Below are positions 36,986-49,299 of a stretch of 64,000 nucleotides of DNA, piece after piece (position 1 is the first letter of the stretch; the number at the start of each line of letters is the position of its first letter). The translations under genes were made by a program, and so were the position numbers. This DNA is from Nautilus pompilius (taxonomy: Eukaryota > Mollusca > Cephalopoda > Nautilida > Nautilidae): assembly GCA_018389105.1 (NCBI GenBank), contig JACATO010000589.1:1972001-2036000 (forward strand), in the 5' to 3' direction. The notes beneath the pieces are model-generated. The model was not told where the DNA came from and searched no databases. It saw only the letters and a program-made list of their open reading frames with translations.

Positions 36986-37784
36986 GCTACGGACAAAGTG
37001 CAGACTTCTGGTAAGTAAAGAGGCACCCAGGTATGGACAAAGTGCAGACTACGGTAAGTAAAGAGGCACCCAGGTATGGACAAAGTGCAGACTTCTGGTA
37101 AGTAAAGAGGCACCCAGGTATGGACAAAGTGCAGACTTACGGTAAGTAAAGAGGCACCCAGGTATGGACAAAGTGCAGACTTCTGGTAAGTAAAGAGGCA
37201 CCCAGGTATGGACAAAGTGCAGACTTCTGGTAAGTAAAGAGGCACCCAGGTATGGACAAAGTGCAGACTTCTGGTAAGTAAAGAGGCACCCAGGTATGGA
37301 CAAAGTGCAGACTTCTGGTAAGTAAAGAGGCACCCAGGTATGGACGTTACACGGGACAAAGTGCAGACTTACGGTAAGTAAAGAGGCACCCAGGTATGGA
37401 CAAAGTGCAGACTTCTGGTAAGTAAAGAGGCACCCAGGTATGGACAAAGTGCAGACTTACGGTAAGTAAAGAGGCACCCAGGTATGACAAAGTGAGACTT
37501 CTGGTAAGTAAAGAGGCACCCAGGTATGGACAAAGTGCAGACTTCTGGTAAGTAAAGAGGCACCCAGGTATGGACAAAGTGCAGACTTGGTGGTAAGTAA
37601 AGAGGCACCCAGGTATGGACAAAGTGCAGACTTCTGGTAAGTAAAGAGGCACCCAGGTATGGACAAAGGGCAGACTTCTGGTAAGTAAAGAGGCACCCAG
37701 GTATGGACAAAGTGCGACTTTCTGGTAGTAAAGAGGCCCCAGGTATGGACAAAGTGCAGACTTTGGTAAGTAAGAGGCACCCAG
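36986..37784. repeat. Minisatellite, 18 units of about 44 bp rich in 5' splice-site words
   Basis: The unit is gtatggacaaagtgcagact, then tctggtaagtaaagaggcac, ccag. After a first partial unit, 17 full units start at 37,031; most are exactly 44 bp. Exceptions are a 43-mer (37,031), a 56-mer with a 12-bp insertion (37,338), a 45-mer (37,568) and 42-mers at 37,482, 37,701 and 37,743. A two-state variant (TTCTGG or TTACGG before TAAGTA) is distributed along the array. Each unit has GGTAAGTA and CAGGTATGG on the plus strand, both good matches to the U1 5' splice-site consensus. The minus strand has no stop in the unit, so all three minus frames stay open for hundreds of bases. Confidence 0.98.
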
Positions 37785-38920
37785 GTATGGCGAAATGCTG
37801 GATAAACGCAGGAGAGGTTGGTTCTTGTTCTAGTTTTTCTGACTGCCGGTGTCTTGAAGGAATACTTGTGAATATATCTACTTGTTGTACTTATTCGCTG
37901 CTTCAGGGATATGGCTCGTGTAAGCGGGTAAAAATAAACACTAGTGAAATCAAAACAGTGGAACCAGGTTTAGAATATTGACTGCTGCTGAAAAGGTGAA
38001 TTATCAAAGGTAAAATAGAGAATAATGGAAAGGTACTTTATACAAATGATGACGGCAGGGAGAAAAGGATTTCATAGATGGGTGACTGAAAACTGTATTT
38101 CAAACTGGAGCGTCTAGAAAGGATACTCCAAAAAAACTAAATCGTAATGACCCGAATAGACTTTTAAAAAAAAAAAACGTATTTCTAAAAGGGTGAATAT
38201 TAAAATCTTCCAAAACGCCGAAGTCACGGAAGCTGTTTGCCATTTACAAGCCAGCGAAGCTTCCCGGAGAGTTCCGCAGACGGCGCTCGTAGCGGTCACG
38301 TGGTCGCAGGTTAGCATCCGCATCAATGCGCGAAGGGTAGGCACACGAGAGAAAAACCAGTTCGGATGCTTTCGCTACGGTAAATACTTAGGCGGTTTTA
38401 CTCTCGGGTTTGGCAAAACCGGCGACTATTTGTCCTACTAAGTGCGCAACTGATTTTCGATGAGCAATAAATCGTTAAAACAAAAGGGGAGAGAGGAAAA
38501 GCGAGAAGCACAAATCATTGGCCAGGGTCGATCTCTGCACCACAGCCTTGCCCCTTGTCACCGTGAGAACGAAACTATTTCTCGTCAACTTCAGTGAGTG
38601 CAGCTTTTTTTGTTGTTGTTGTTGTTGTACAAGAAAAAGTATAATCTCTCTTTAAGGTTCGTTTGTCATTCAATATGTAGTCACTCCACAATTGCTTGAC
38701 AAAGAGTTAATATTTGCTTGCATTGTCGTTGAATGAGTGTTAAAGTGCGTGCGTGTCACGAACTGAGAGCGTGAGGTGGCAGGGACTTCTGTCAGTTCGT
38801 CACACACCAACGGACGACAGTGAGGTTAGGTGGGGCGGCGTGCGGTTCGGTGTGGTTAAGAAATAATCGAAGGACATTTAAACGACCTGAAACCGACGTA
38901 CCGACAGAATGGCGTTACCG
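37785..38920. other. Non-coding stretch
   Basis: Contains a decayed half unit of the minisatellite at its left edge and a (GTT)n run at about 38,610-38,629. No gene recognised. Confidence 0.5.
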
Positions 38921-38924
<4 letters not shown>

Positions 38925-38986
<62 letters not shown>

Positions 38987-39010
38987 GGCATTAGAGAGAG
39001 AGTGGAGAGG

Positions 39011-39068
<58 letters not shown>

Positions 39069-39311
39069 AGAGAGAGAGAGAGGGGGGGAGAGAGAGAGGA
39101 GAGATGGAGATGAGAGAGGGAGAGGGAGAGAGAGGGAGAGGAGGAGAGAGAGAGAGAGGGACGAGGAGAGGGAGAGGAGAGAGAGAGAGAGGGCGAAGGG
39201 GGTGAGAGAGAGGGGCGAGGGGAGAGAGAGAGAGATGAGAGAGGAGAGAGGGAGATGGAGCGAGAGAGAGAGAGAGAGGAGAGAGAGCGAGAGAGAGGAG
39301 AGCGAGAGAGA
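38925..39311. repeat. Long (GA)n purine tract
   Basis: Almost 390 bp of GA-dominated purine sequence on the plus strand, interrupted by GG steps and rare pyrimidines. Repetitive Arg-Glu or Ser-Leu open frames on both strands are artefacts of the tract. Confidence 0.97.
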
Positions 39312-41164
39312 CAGACAAAATAAGTGAATAAAAAATATTTCCTTTCGCTGTTAATCTCCGAATTAACTGCGGGCTGACTCTTCACGCCTCGCCCCCGGGA
39401 AGGACGGGTCTCGGGAAACCAGATCCTAGTTTTGCTTTGTTTTAAAAGAAGAAAACAGCTGACGACGGCGGACTGGGCTGTTGTGGTACCTGTCCTGCGG
39501 TGAGCTGGCGCGGTATCGGCAGTAGTCGTGCAGGGATGTCATGGCCCCGCTTTGGCGTCAGGTGGAGCCTAGAGCTTCCGACTTCAGAAGGGAAATCGTT
39601 ATTAAAGCCCTTTATTCGTACATGCGAGAGGGGGGGAAGGAGTACTAGATAGGCGAAGGGGCCGTGCGGCCGCCTGAGCAAGAAACTCCACGCCAGGGGA
39701 ATCGCCCAAGCCGAGTTGTTCTCACGGGGAGCAAACGGGGGGGGGGTCTTATCACTTATCACGCCTTCCGCGGGAAGAGGAAGGTATTACGAAAGCGAAA
39801 CGGGAAGGACTGTCGTGTTACCTACAAACCTGTATGAGAAACGAGCAAGGACTCGGTAACAAAGAGAACTGTGGTAGAAACACGCAATAGTCAGTGGAGT
39901 GAGTCCTCTCTCTCTCTCTCGTATGTTGGCGGAAGCGGTTAGCGGTTATCCCCCCTCCCCAAAGCGTCAAATAACCTACCGGCGAATATTTGAAACTACT
40001 CCGTCAAAGCTCAATGGTGGAAGCCGTGCGTCGGTGGTTTTGTTGTCTTAATTTTCGCGACTTCACGATCCTGGTTGAGTTCTTTTGGGGGGAAAGTGGA
40101 GGCTACATTATGCGGGTGCAGACGATTTTCTGTGGAATTTCAGATATTTTTCGCATATACGTTACAGATTAACAATAATTAGCTTTTATGAGCGCATTAA
40201 ATTTCAATTTTTTTTAATAAAAGGTGCTACGCATAAAAGAAGAAGATGGGTCTAGAGTAAATGAGTGTCAACCGACATTTTAATACCAAAACGATCAACT
40301 CACTGTAAATTGGGCCACCAGCTCACTTCCCATGGAGCCTGAATAACCATCATACTCTTCTTCTTCTGCATTCCGCTAGGATTTTCTACAGCCAAATATG
40401 ATTAACTTATCTTCAGTTCCTCGAATTTTTTCCTCCTCCTCCTCCTCCATTTGCCAATTCATAGCGGTTCAATATAGGTTTTTTTCCAGATATCAACATT
40501 CTATCATGGCTCGAGATATGATGTGATTCCACCGCTAGAAGGAGACCATAGTATACTTCTATAACTATTCACGGTGTAAGCACATGCAGGCCCGTTTGTT
40601 TAATATTCATTAAAATTGTATATTTTGATCAGGTGATGAACTACAGAATTTGTATGAACACAAGCGCTACCTCTCGACATCGCCATTTGTGTAAAACCTT
40701 CACATGATTCGGCCAGGCGACAAATAAAATGATTTTTTTTTATTTTTTATCGCAGGATAATAACAAACATTGTCGTGTTAAGTTCTCAAGATTTAAACTG
40801 TACATGTTCACGAATTAAAATTTGTTAAAATATTTTGAGGCTTTATTCTTCTTCGGCTCCGCGTGAATGATCAGCGAGGAGTCAGCCTCGTGTCTTAGCC
40901 CCCAGTTGCAAAGCTATTCAGTGGAAATGAACATATTTTCTTAAGGTTAAAAGCGATCGTGGCAAGTGGAAGGGCCTAGTGTTCCACGCTAGTAGCCCAG
41001 AAAAATGAATGCTATTTATTAACTGAGTCTGAGTCACGGTTCTGAAATGGAAGGCATTTAGGAGCTCCTCTTAGATTACGACGGCTACTTTTATAAGGCA
41101 CAGCTCAATGAGAATGTTTTCTTGGGTCTGAAGAAGCATCAAGATCGGGTAGCCTCCCCGATGT
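39312..41164. other. Non-coding stretch
   Basis: 39.4-39.8 kb is GC- and CG-rich, the rest AT-rich. No gene, RNA or transposon recognised. Confidence 0.5.
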
Positions 41165-41166
41165 TA

Positions 41167-41246
41167 GGGAGAGAGAGCGAGAGGAGAGAGAGAGAGAGAG
41201 AGATGAGAGAGAGAGGAGAGGAGGAGAGAGAGAGAGAGAGAGAGAC
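41167..41246. repeat. (GA)n microsatellite
   Basis: An 80-bp GA-rich run interrupted by single bases. Confidence 0.95.
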
Positions 41247-44200
41247 CTTGTGACAAAACGAATGGTTCATATCTTCATATCGCACGCAAACATTCAAATG
41301 GTGATGCCACTGCATCTGACTTCTGCTAGGTGATGGGCAGGAGTTCCCATGATCTCAGTAGAATTAGGTAGATGTTCCAAATCAACATTACCAACTCGCA
41401 TTATTATCAATTTGACAGCGCTGGTAAACGAGCAAAGTGATTACGCACCAGGTGAAATCTCAGGTGGGATTTGGTACGAAAACAAGCGTTAGGATTCTTT
41501 GAACATAGGTAATTTAATGTTTTTCCAGAATCAAAAAAAAAAAAAATGGAAATATTAATAGAATATTTCTAACATCAGTAATAATGCTCTAACAGTTTCG
41601 TTTACAAAAAGTAGAAAACAACAACAAACCAACAGGTTTATTATCTAAGACAGTACGCATCTCTCCTTTTATCGAATATTTTGCATTTCAAATATATATT
41701 TAGCTATCACTGTATTGGTCTTTTTCAATTTCAGAAAGTCGAAAACCATCACAAAAATGGCGAACTGAAACAGCGAAGCTACTTCCGTTCAGTCCCATAA
41801 GAGTTTACTTATATCGTGGCAAAATCTCAGTCTAGATGCTCACACTGACCGTCGTCGATTCATAACTTTCACTTGTTTATTTGCTCGCTCCCTCCCACCA
41901 TTATCAAAGTTGTTACTGTGTGTTGGGATGGACAGGTCAGGTAGATGCACGCGCCTATCGTCATCGAAATCGAGTACCACGACAGTCGCCATCACGTTTT
42001 CTGAACTTGCCATCGCTAGCTACTCCGCCATCGCTTACATATTTCCATATTCCAAAAATCATTTATTAACACGTACATGAAAAAAAATTTTTTTTTAATT
42101 AAATATGTACGTTTTGGTTATCATTTTAATAATTAATATATATATATAGGTATGTAATAAAATAAATACCGTAAATAAATTTTAAAGTAACATGTGGCTG
42201 GGCTACAGTGTATACTAATGCAGTCTAGATTTTCTTTTTGAAGCCGTGTGAAATATCCCTTTAATGTTTTTGTTTTTTTTTCCGTCACACCTGTAATCGC
42301 AAAAGAAAAACCCGCGCAGTCATCATTTTACCTTATACTCTATCGAGCATAAAAAATGTAGACAGGTGAGTTCAGTCTGTGTGCAAATTTCGTAAATAAA
42401 ATAACACAGTTCATTTGAAAACATAAAATAAGTGAGCATTTCTTACCCTATCGTCTACCTGGCGCCACAAAGGAGGCAGCAGGTGGAAATCAAAATAATA
42501 GGGGTTCTTTTAAGTCTTTTTTTTTTAGAATTGTAATTAAAATATTTATATTTATTATGCCGCAGAAACATTCACATACGTAACGAAAATTTGTAGGAAT
42601 ACCAGCTTACGTTCGCGGAGACTTCGGGTTGTGCGTGCAAATTAAACTATTCGAGCAAGTATCTGCACCTTTGCGTATATCTGGAGACTTTTGTTAATGT
42701 TCATATTAAAACCGGATGAGTATAAACACGATTTTGAGAGGTAAAGGGTCCTAAACACGTAGTGACGCTATTATAGTAACTCCGGTATTTCAAAAAAATC
42801 GAACAAAGAGTTGAGGCCTCTACGTTGGCCTTGTGTCTCTCGAACAACCAACAAGGAAGGGATGTATAGGGCAGATTTGAAATGTATCGCACTCACGATC
42901 ATTGTAAAACCTTACTTTGTAACAAAAGCAAACGATGTCAACGGGTACAGGGAGAGAGAGAGCTGCCCCTCTCGCGTTAGGGTTTCACGAGATGTAAATA
43001 CGCCATTTTTTTTTTTTCGCACATGCGCGCGAAAACCGGAAACACAGAACAAAACTCGAGCAGAGAAAGAAACTGTACTGTTTATTCCTTGGTAGCAGAA
43101 TGCGAGGAAATCGAGTAAGTTATCAACGGATGAGTTGCTAATAATGACAGTGTCAACATCACTGACAGATACTTTTTGATCCAGAAAGGGGACCTCAAGT
43201 CTTAATGTCTTCCTGTCCAGCAATAATATTATCAAAAAGAATTTTATTCCCAAAAAAAAAAAAAATTGAAATATCCTATACAATATGCAGCTTTTTCAGA
43301 TCCTTTGCAAGGTTCATTGCGCAAAGATTTCAAAATGACTTGAGTCTCAATAATATACGCAGTTAGTCTTCTTTTTGCTGCATCATGACGTCTTTGGGTC
43401 TATTGAGCCGGCTTTGCAACGAATGTCTGGTAGTATGGAATGAAGGTGAAAAGTATGAGTCATTACTATTACCTACCCGACTTTACCAGTTATTTGTTTT
43501 TGCCATAGCAATGTGAGAAAACTAGGAGCCGAATGGCAGATATTTGATTACCAGAAGATATGTAGGAATTTGTTAAAAGTATGCCTGCCCTTTCACGTGA
43601 GAACAGAGGGTTTTTATTTCACTTACAAAAGTAACAATATTGCTGTACGTAATGTGTACGCAGTTGTGAGTCAACCTTTGCAACACTGCTATTTATAAAG
43701 GGTAAGTCACTCGGATTTCCTTATGAACTTCGCGGTAAAGACACGTCAATCAAAAGAGAGAGGAAATGTTGAGAAACTGTTTTATAAGTATCTTGCCTTA
43801 GGTGAAGATGATGGACATATTTTTTTTTAGTGATGTGATGGTGGTACCACAGGCTTGCTAACTATGACAAGGGTGAACTTAAATGAAGGGTCTTCTTTTG
43901 TGAGATGTTCCATGTAGAGTGTCGGAGCAAAAGACTGCATTACTGTCCGGAAGCGATAATGAGAAGTTACTTTATCGTGTTTCATTCTCAGAATTTACGA
44001 TGGATACGATGTCAACACAGAACATTACATGTTAAGTTTGTGAACACGGACATTCGTTGAATAGGAATATTTTGAAACTACCTTTGGACAGATCTTGTAA
44101 TTTGACTGCGATTCATAAATAGATTTTAGCTAAGGAAATATAACATTTTTGTTTCGGAAAAAAAAAAACCAACAACAACGTTTATTTGTACCTCGTTGGA

Positions 44201-44389
44201 ATAGCATCGAGGAACTGAACGTGTTTTCGAGAGCAGCTTTCTAAAGGTGAATCTAATGGCTCAGTTGTTTGTTGATGCTTATCAAAGCTCACAAATTTTT
44301 CGTAAATTCCTACACAATGCCGTTGTGATTCTTTTCTATATATTTTAAAAATGTTTTATGTCATCAGTAAAAACTTTTGTGGGAGGGGG
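41247..44389. other. AT-rich non-coding stretch
   Basis: No gene recognised. Open frames at 42,811-43,283 on both strands are low-complexity and overlap each other. Confidence 0.5.
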
Positions 44390-45030
44390 ATATCTTACAT
44401 ATCGAAGGACAGCTTGCTTGACCCGTTTTTCTGCAGTTAAATCCTTCTCCTCGTAGGCATGGTCCAAGCAGATTATCGCTAGAAGCCAAATCTAAAGGTA
44501 TAGTGGATGTGGTCTTCCACTTCATTTTCTAACTGCTCTTGAGGCCTGCACATGGCGATTCATCCCGATGCAGAATCGCACCTGTAGCAATTATTCCTGG
44601 CTTTTTTCTTTCGAATATCGCACCTAACAAAGTCGTTGAAAGGTGACAGTAAAACAACGGAACAGAATCTTCACGAACGATTTCCTTTACTCTCCAAAAA
44701 CAAACGCCCAATAATTTCGCCAATTGAAGCCAAGCCTCAGATGTCTGCCGGGATGCTGCTCTTCGCACTGTTTAGACCTGTGTTTGGACTCAGGTGTGCA
44801 GCGGTGGAATCACCTCTCTCCACACAGTCACAATACGCCGTGGAAACGAGTCGTCCCGTCATTGTTTCCAAGCGCGAGTTCAGTGCGGACTGGCCAAGGC
44901 TCAGCTGCTTGAGAACCACTTCGCAGTCATCTGTCTGCTCTTCAGATGATTATGCTTCCAAAAATAGAAAAAAACCACTGCGTGAGTTCCGTCGGATTTC
45001 GTTTCTCATACAAGCAAATACTTTTTAGCA
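44390..45030 (-). mobile_element. Decayed mariner transposon (transposase relic)
   Basis: The minus strand follows a mariner transposase from the first to the third catalytic region. ETMTGRLVSTAYCD (about 44,865-44,825) stands in place of IVTGDE.WV..YDPET, with the first Asp lost. LLGVCFWRVKEIVREDSVPL (about 44,710-44,650) matches VML..FFD.KGIVH.EFVP. LSTTLLGAIFERKKPGIIAT (about 44,640-44,580) matches VLRRLREAIRRKRPG.L.TG. ILHRDESPCAGLKSS (about 44,576) matches LLHHDNAP.H..L.T, with the second Asp kept. After an in-frame stop, IPLDLASSDNLLGPCLRGEG matches YSPDLAPSDYYLFP.LK..L.G, with the third Asp kept. The spacing between the second and third Asp is a few residues shorter than the usual 34. 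Stops and frameshifts show it is inactive. Terminal repeats were not located. Confidence 0.75.
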
Positions 45031-46027
45031 TTATACGGGTTCTCTGAAGAATCCAGATACCTTCCTTTAAAAAAAACCAAAACAAACAACTTCATAGCTA
45101 TTTGCCGCTCTACAAGAACGCTTCCGCAACTGATCGACATTTTAAGTTGGCGTTGGCTGCTTAGGCGCAACATGGGAGCTGACGCATCCAACTATAGAGC
45201 AGATAGAATACAGCTTATGAAGAGATAACCAACGAAATATTATTTCTCTCTCTCCTCTCTTCTTATACGGCCTTTTTCACTTATTAAAATGCAACAAAAC
45301 ATGTAATTGCATAAAAAAATTAATTATGCAGACTTTAAATGTTACTTTTTGATATGTTTGGGGGAAATGTTCCAGCGACTCGCATATTGTTAATGGTTAA
45401 ATCCTACAGTTAACAGAATAAATAATTTTTGACAAACACAGATTTCTTGTAAACATGATTTATTAAAATATAACGTGTCAATATATTGCAACATTTGTGT
45501 AAAGATTACAATTAAATAACAATACAATAATAATAATAATAATTTTATTTAGGAAATGAGAACTGTTCATTTTTAATATGGCATAAAATATATAATAAAT
45601 ATTGCATTGTAGGGAATATTTTTGTGACGAATAAAAAAGATATAAACTAAACGTTCTAGTCTCGCTATTACAATTGTACCCTATCGTCTTGCACTAAGAA
45701 TTTTAATAAGCATTTTTAAAAATATCATGTGTGTTTTAGTGGGAAAACTCTAGAAAAACACTTCCTGTGCAACCTTTTATTTTAAAGAAATATTAACCCA
45801 GTGGCAATTCAAAAATAATAAATTTGAATGGTGATACAAACACTTAGACAGGTTACAGATCTCTCGAATGCCAGACATCACTTAATTCACAAATAAAGAT
45901 TGCAAAAATAAATAAATAAATAAATAAATAAATAAAGGAAATATGATGTAAAATAATGTTAAGGATTTTTTTTTAATGTTTGATACATATAAATAAATAT
46001 ACATTGCCGACCAGATTGTGATTCAAA
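45031..46027. other. AT-rich non-coding stretch with (AATA)n
   Basis: Very AT-rich, with an AAT run at about 45,527-45,543 and an (AATA)n tetranucleotide run at 45,905-45,936. No gene recognised. Confidence 0.55.
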
Positions 46028-46037
46028 ATAGATTGCT

Positions 46038-46043
46038 TTATTT
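46038..46043 (-). terminator. Possible polyadenylation signal of the zinc-finger gene
   Basis: AATAAA on the minus strand (plus TTTATT) lies about 790 bp downstream of the zinc-finger stop codon, at the edge of an AT-rich region after a CG-rich presumed 3' UTR. Other AATAAA hexamers exist further on, so the choice is a guess. Confidence 0.25.
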
Positions 46044-46827
46044 TATCCTATTCTAGAGAGGCTGTCATGTGACTTCCATTAGAAGTGGGACTGTAGAGTT
46101 CACAGGCCTTATATCGTAACCATAACTGGCTTTTCTATGCGGAGTCTTTTGGGTCTTTTTTATTTTTCGATTTGAATTCCTTGAAGATCCTTTTGGTCTG
46201 CTAAACGTGGGAGCTAGGGGTCACACACTCGAGCTACCGGAGAATGGATTGTCTAGCACGATTCTAACTGGAATCGAAAGTTGCGAGTAAGAGGTCTGGA
46301 GAGCTCTCTTGCTCCGTACGACCAGAGCTGACCAGAGCGCCGGCGTTGTGGTCATTTCTGGTCGTAGCTGCGGGGCAAAACTGCACGCAATCGTGTGAAC
46401 ATTGCACGGCAGCGGGTTAAATTAACATCAGGAGCATGATGAACTGGGGCGCTAGTAATTTTCCACCACTTTCCGTATTCGTGTTGAAGCGATAAAAGTC
46501 TGGTTCCGCCATGTCTTCACCTCAGGTCACCCTGACTGGAGCAGCCAGCATCCCGGACGGACAGCGACTGAAGACAAAGGCTCGGGTCAGTTCCGAGATA
46601 ACAGCTGTGGCCGAGCGCAGGGTTCTCCGGTTTGGGCCGGACATGACCGGATCTCGGCGGGAGACGCCCCCAACGATAAGAGATGGGTCACTCGGCGGAA
46701 ACCTTAAATAATCGCATTAACTCCATCACTATTAGATTTTGAGAGAGGCGGTCGGGTGGGGCGGCGGCACGTGCCCCGGCTCAGTACAACACGCCAAGAA
46801 CGTTTCTCGCGGGGATTCACAGATCTC

Positions 46828-47006
46828 TTAGATGTTGTGCGTCTTCAGGTGCTTCCTCAGGTGGTCTTTCCTGCTGAAGGCCTTGCTGCACACGCTGCAT
46901 GGATGGGGCCGCTCCCCGGTGTGGATCCGCCGATGCCTCGTCAGCTCTTCGTTACGGATGAACGCCTTGCCGCAGTCCGGCTCCTTGCACACAAACGGTC
47001 GTTCCC
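46828..47006 (-). CDS. C2H2 zinc-finger protein, exon 2 (fingers 2 and 3, C-terminus)
   Basis: Last coding exon of a DNA-binding protein expected to act in the nucleus. The acceptor is TTTTTACAG|GGGAACG; two bases complete the split glycine codon from exon 1 and 58 codons plus stop follow. Finger 2 is C-x4-C-x12-H-x3-H ([20 protein letters not shown]...) and finger 3 is C-x2-C-x12-H-x3-H ([20 protein letters not shown]...), joined by a canonical TGERP linker. Only the two residues NI follow the last histidine. Helix contact residues are RNEELTR (finger 2) and RKDHLRK (finger 3), very close to RSDELxR and RSDHLxK of SP/KLF and EGR factors. The C-x4-C then C-x2-C spacing also matches the last two fingers of SP/KLF proteins. 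By the usual recognition code this predicts GGG-GCG (GC-box-like) contacts. It is joined to exon 1 at 54,378 across a 7.4 kb intron. Confidence 0.88.
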
Positions 47007-47915
47007 CTGTAAAAACACAACGATTAGCTCGCACATTCAGGGAGTTGAGAACTCGGTCGAGATCCCCTTTTTTTTTTTTTTCACAAATAAAAAAGAAGAA
47101 GAAGGGAAAAAACGTCAGTAATTTCTACAGCGGGTCGAATAAAAGGGAGAGTTTCTGTTAGCGGGGGGGGCGGAAGGGGGGGGGGAGAGAAACAGGGCGC
47201 CCCTGAAAGCTGGCTCGGCTCCCTTCAGCACCTGTTCAAATAACCGCATCCATCGAGATTTAAAGCTGACAGGCCTTGTAAGAATAGCAGACGTGGTCGG
47301 TCATACCCCTCGCCATACCGGACGGTACCGGTCCCGGGTCTGGGTCTTGAATGCACGCGCGCGCTGGGTGCTGCAGGCGTGCTGCAAATACATTTTCGTT
47401 GTACAAAAAAAAAACAACAAAAACAAAGCAGCTGAGATTCATCTTTAAGTAAATGATTCTGAACAACCAAACAATTACGCGATTTTTAAATGTAAACAAC
47501 AACAACAACAACAAAAACCCAAGAAATTCGTCCAAGAAGTAGCCGAGAAACAGAAGCCGGCATGTTACGATCTCCGGCTGACTGCTGTTTAAGGTGCGAA
47601 AGAAAATCGCGACCATTAATTTTTTTTCTAATAACACTACTTCCTGGTTCCTTGATTACCAAGATCGTGGGATTTATCCAACCTACGTCTGGGACATCCT
47701 TTTTTTTTTTTTTTAAATGTCTACGCTTTTATTTAAATGGCTCCGCGCCGGGCGCGCGCCCCCCCTCCAAGTCGTTCAGTTTGGTGTTGTTGCTATTGTT
47801 CTTTGTCACCGATCCCCAGGGTGAACCACGGCAAATCACGCGGAGCGAGCTCACGATGTGAGCCAGGCAACCTCGTTCACAATCCGGTCGCGGTTCGATG
47901 AATCAGAAACACTCC

Positions 47916-47968
47916 GCTCTCTCTCTCTCTCTCTCAATATTTCTCCATCTCTCTCTCTCAATATCTCT

Positions 47969-48028
<60 letters not shown>
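47916..48028. repeat. (CT)n microsatellite
   Basis: CT dinucleotide tract with a few CAATAT/CCAT interruptions, longest pure run at about 47,974-48,027, inside the zinc-finger gene intron. Confidence 0.95.
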
Positions 48029-48032
<4 letters not shown>

Positions 48033-49299
48033 ATTTAATTGGTTGAGCCTACTATGAATCTTAATCCTAGTACTCTTCGAAAACTCCCCACCCCCCCCCC
48101 CTGCACTGCACGATCCAGATGAGGCCTAATCCCTAACTTCTGGCTTTGCTCTCTTTGATCGTTTTAGTCCACACAGAAATTTTGATTGGTTTCTTCTCCA
48201 TTTTCTGACGTGGGGCTGAAACTTCCATTTTAAACTCGAGTGTTACAAAACTACTCCCATCTGCCTGATAACGCAGAGTTGCGGCTAGCGGGCATTTGCG
48301 GATGCAATCAGCGCGCAGTGACAAGAGACAGCATTACGCCCATAAGTACAGTGGATGGTGGGTGACTCACAACTGGGAAGCCTCTCCAAGTTAGTGCAGA
48401 GGAGATGACCTCTTCATACCTACAGCCAACGCTTCCTCTGGCCGCCGATTTCTTTCCGGAAGTGTTGGTTCACTGGAGGCGTTAACCCAAAGAGTTTCCT
48501 CGAAGAACTCCTTCGGCGGAAGTAATTGACTATAAACTGTTATGAAGTCTTTATTTGAGAAAATTCTATCTTCTCTTTCACCAAATAGGGTTTTAAATAA
48601 CCCTTCTTTTATGAACTATAGAGAAATTAAAACAAATAAAAGATGATCTGCAAAAGTTATCTAGTTATCCGCTGTTAATCTTTTTTCCCCTTTAAGCTGA
48701 CTACTTCTAAAAAGCACTTGTTCTTTATTCTAACCGCAGTTTCGTAGCACAACGAGTCAATATAAAATAAATTTAACCCATAACCGCTCTATTGGCTGAC
48801 CAAAAGTGGCATCGCAGACTTGCGGTGAAGCTTGGACATTTGTAAATAAAATTTTTTTTTTAAATTGTGATAGTGTAAACGAACATTTCTGCTTATTTGT
48901 TTGTTGTCTTCTCCTGTAATACTGCAGGTAGGTGGCAGGAGACGGTTTATTCTAAATCAGCGATACGGTCAGTTTCTCTGGGCAGACCCTGCTTTCCATC
49001 ATTAAAGGTTATTCCTCTATTGCTGATAAAAGAGAAAGTGAAGCAGCAACGACTTCCGGGGGGGGTCGTTGACAAGAATTTAGGTAATACAGCAGTCAGC
49101 TAAAGTTAGAGACACCCAGTGGGTAGGACATTGTTTCCACTGCGGAAACAACTCTGGGGTCGATATCGATACCTAATACAGAATCTTGGTCAAAAGTGAT
49201 TAAAATTAAAAGAAAATATATAAAAAGCGACTAAAATATGTTTATTTTATTATTCTAAAATAATACAGACAAAACTTTGGCAATTTTATTTTTCCTATA

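Noticed and set aside
38820-39385. Arg/Glu-rich and Ser/Leu-rich open frames of 97-156 codons
   Set aside because: They are direct translations of the (GA)n tract on both strands and in several frames.
46511-46711. Plus-strand 66-codon open frame just downstream of the zinc-finger stop
   Set aside because: It lies in the likely 3' UTR of the minus-strand gene, in CG-rich sequence with few stops, and has no recognisable domain.
49100-49175. tRNA-like cloverleaf (GTTTCC-ACTGC-GGAAAC hairpin, ggtcgatatcgatacc)
   Set aside because: The B box is degenerate and no acceptor stem pairs; at most a very old tRNA-derived fragment.
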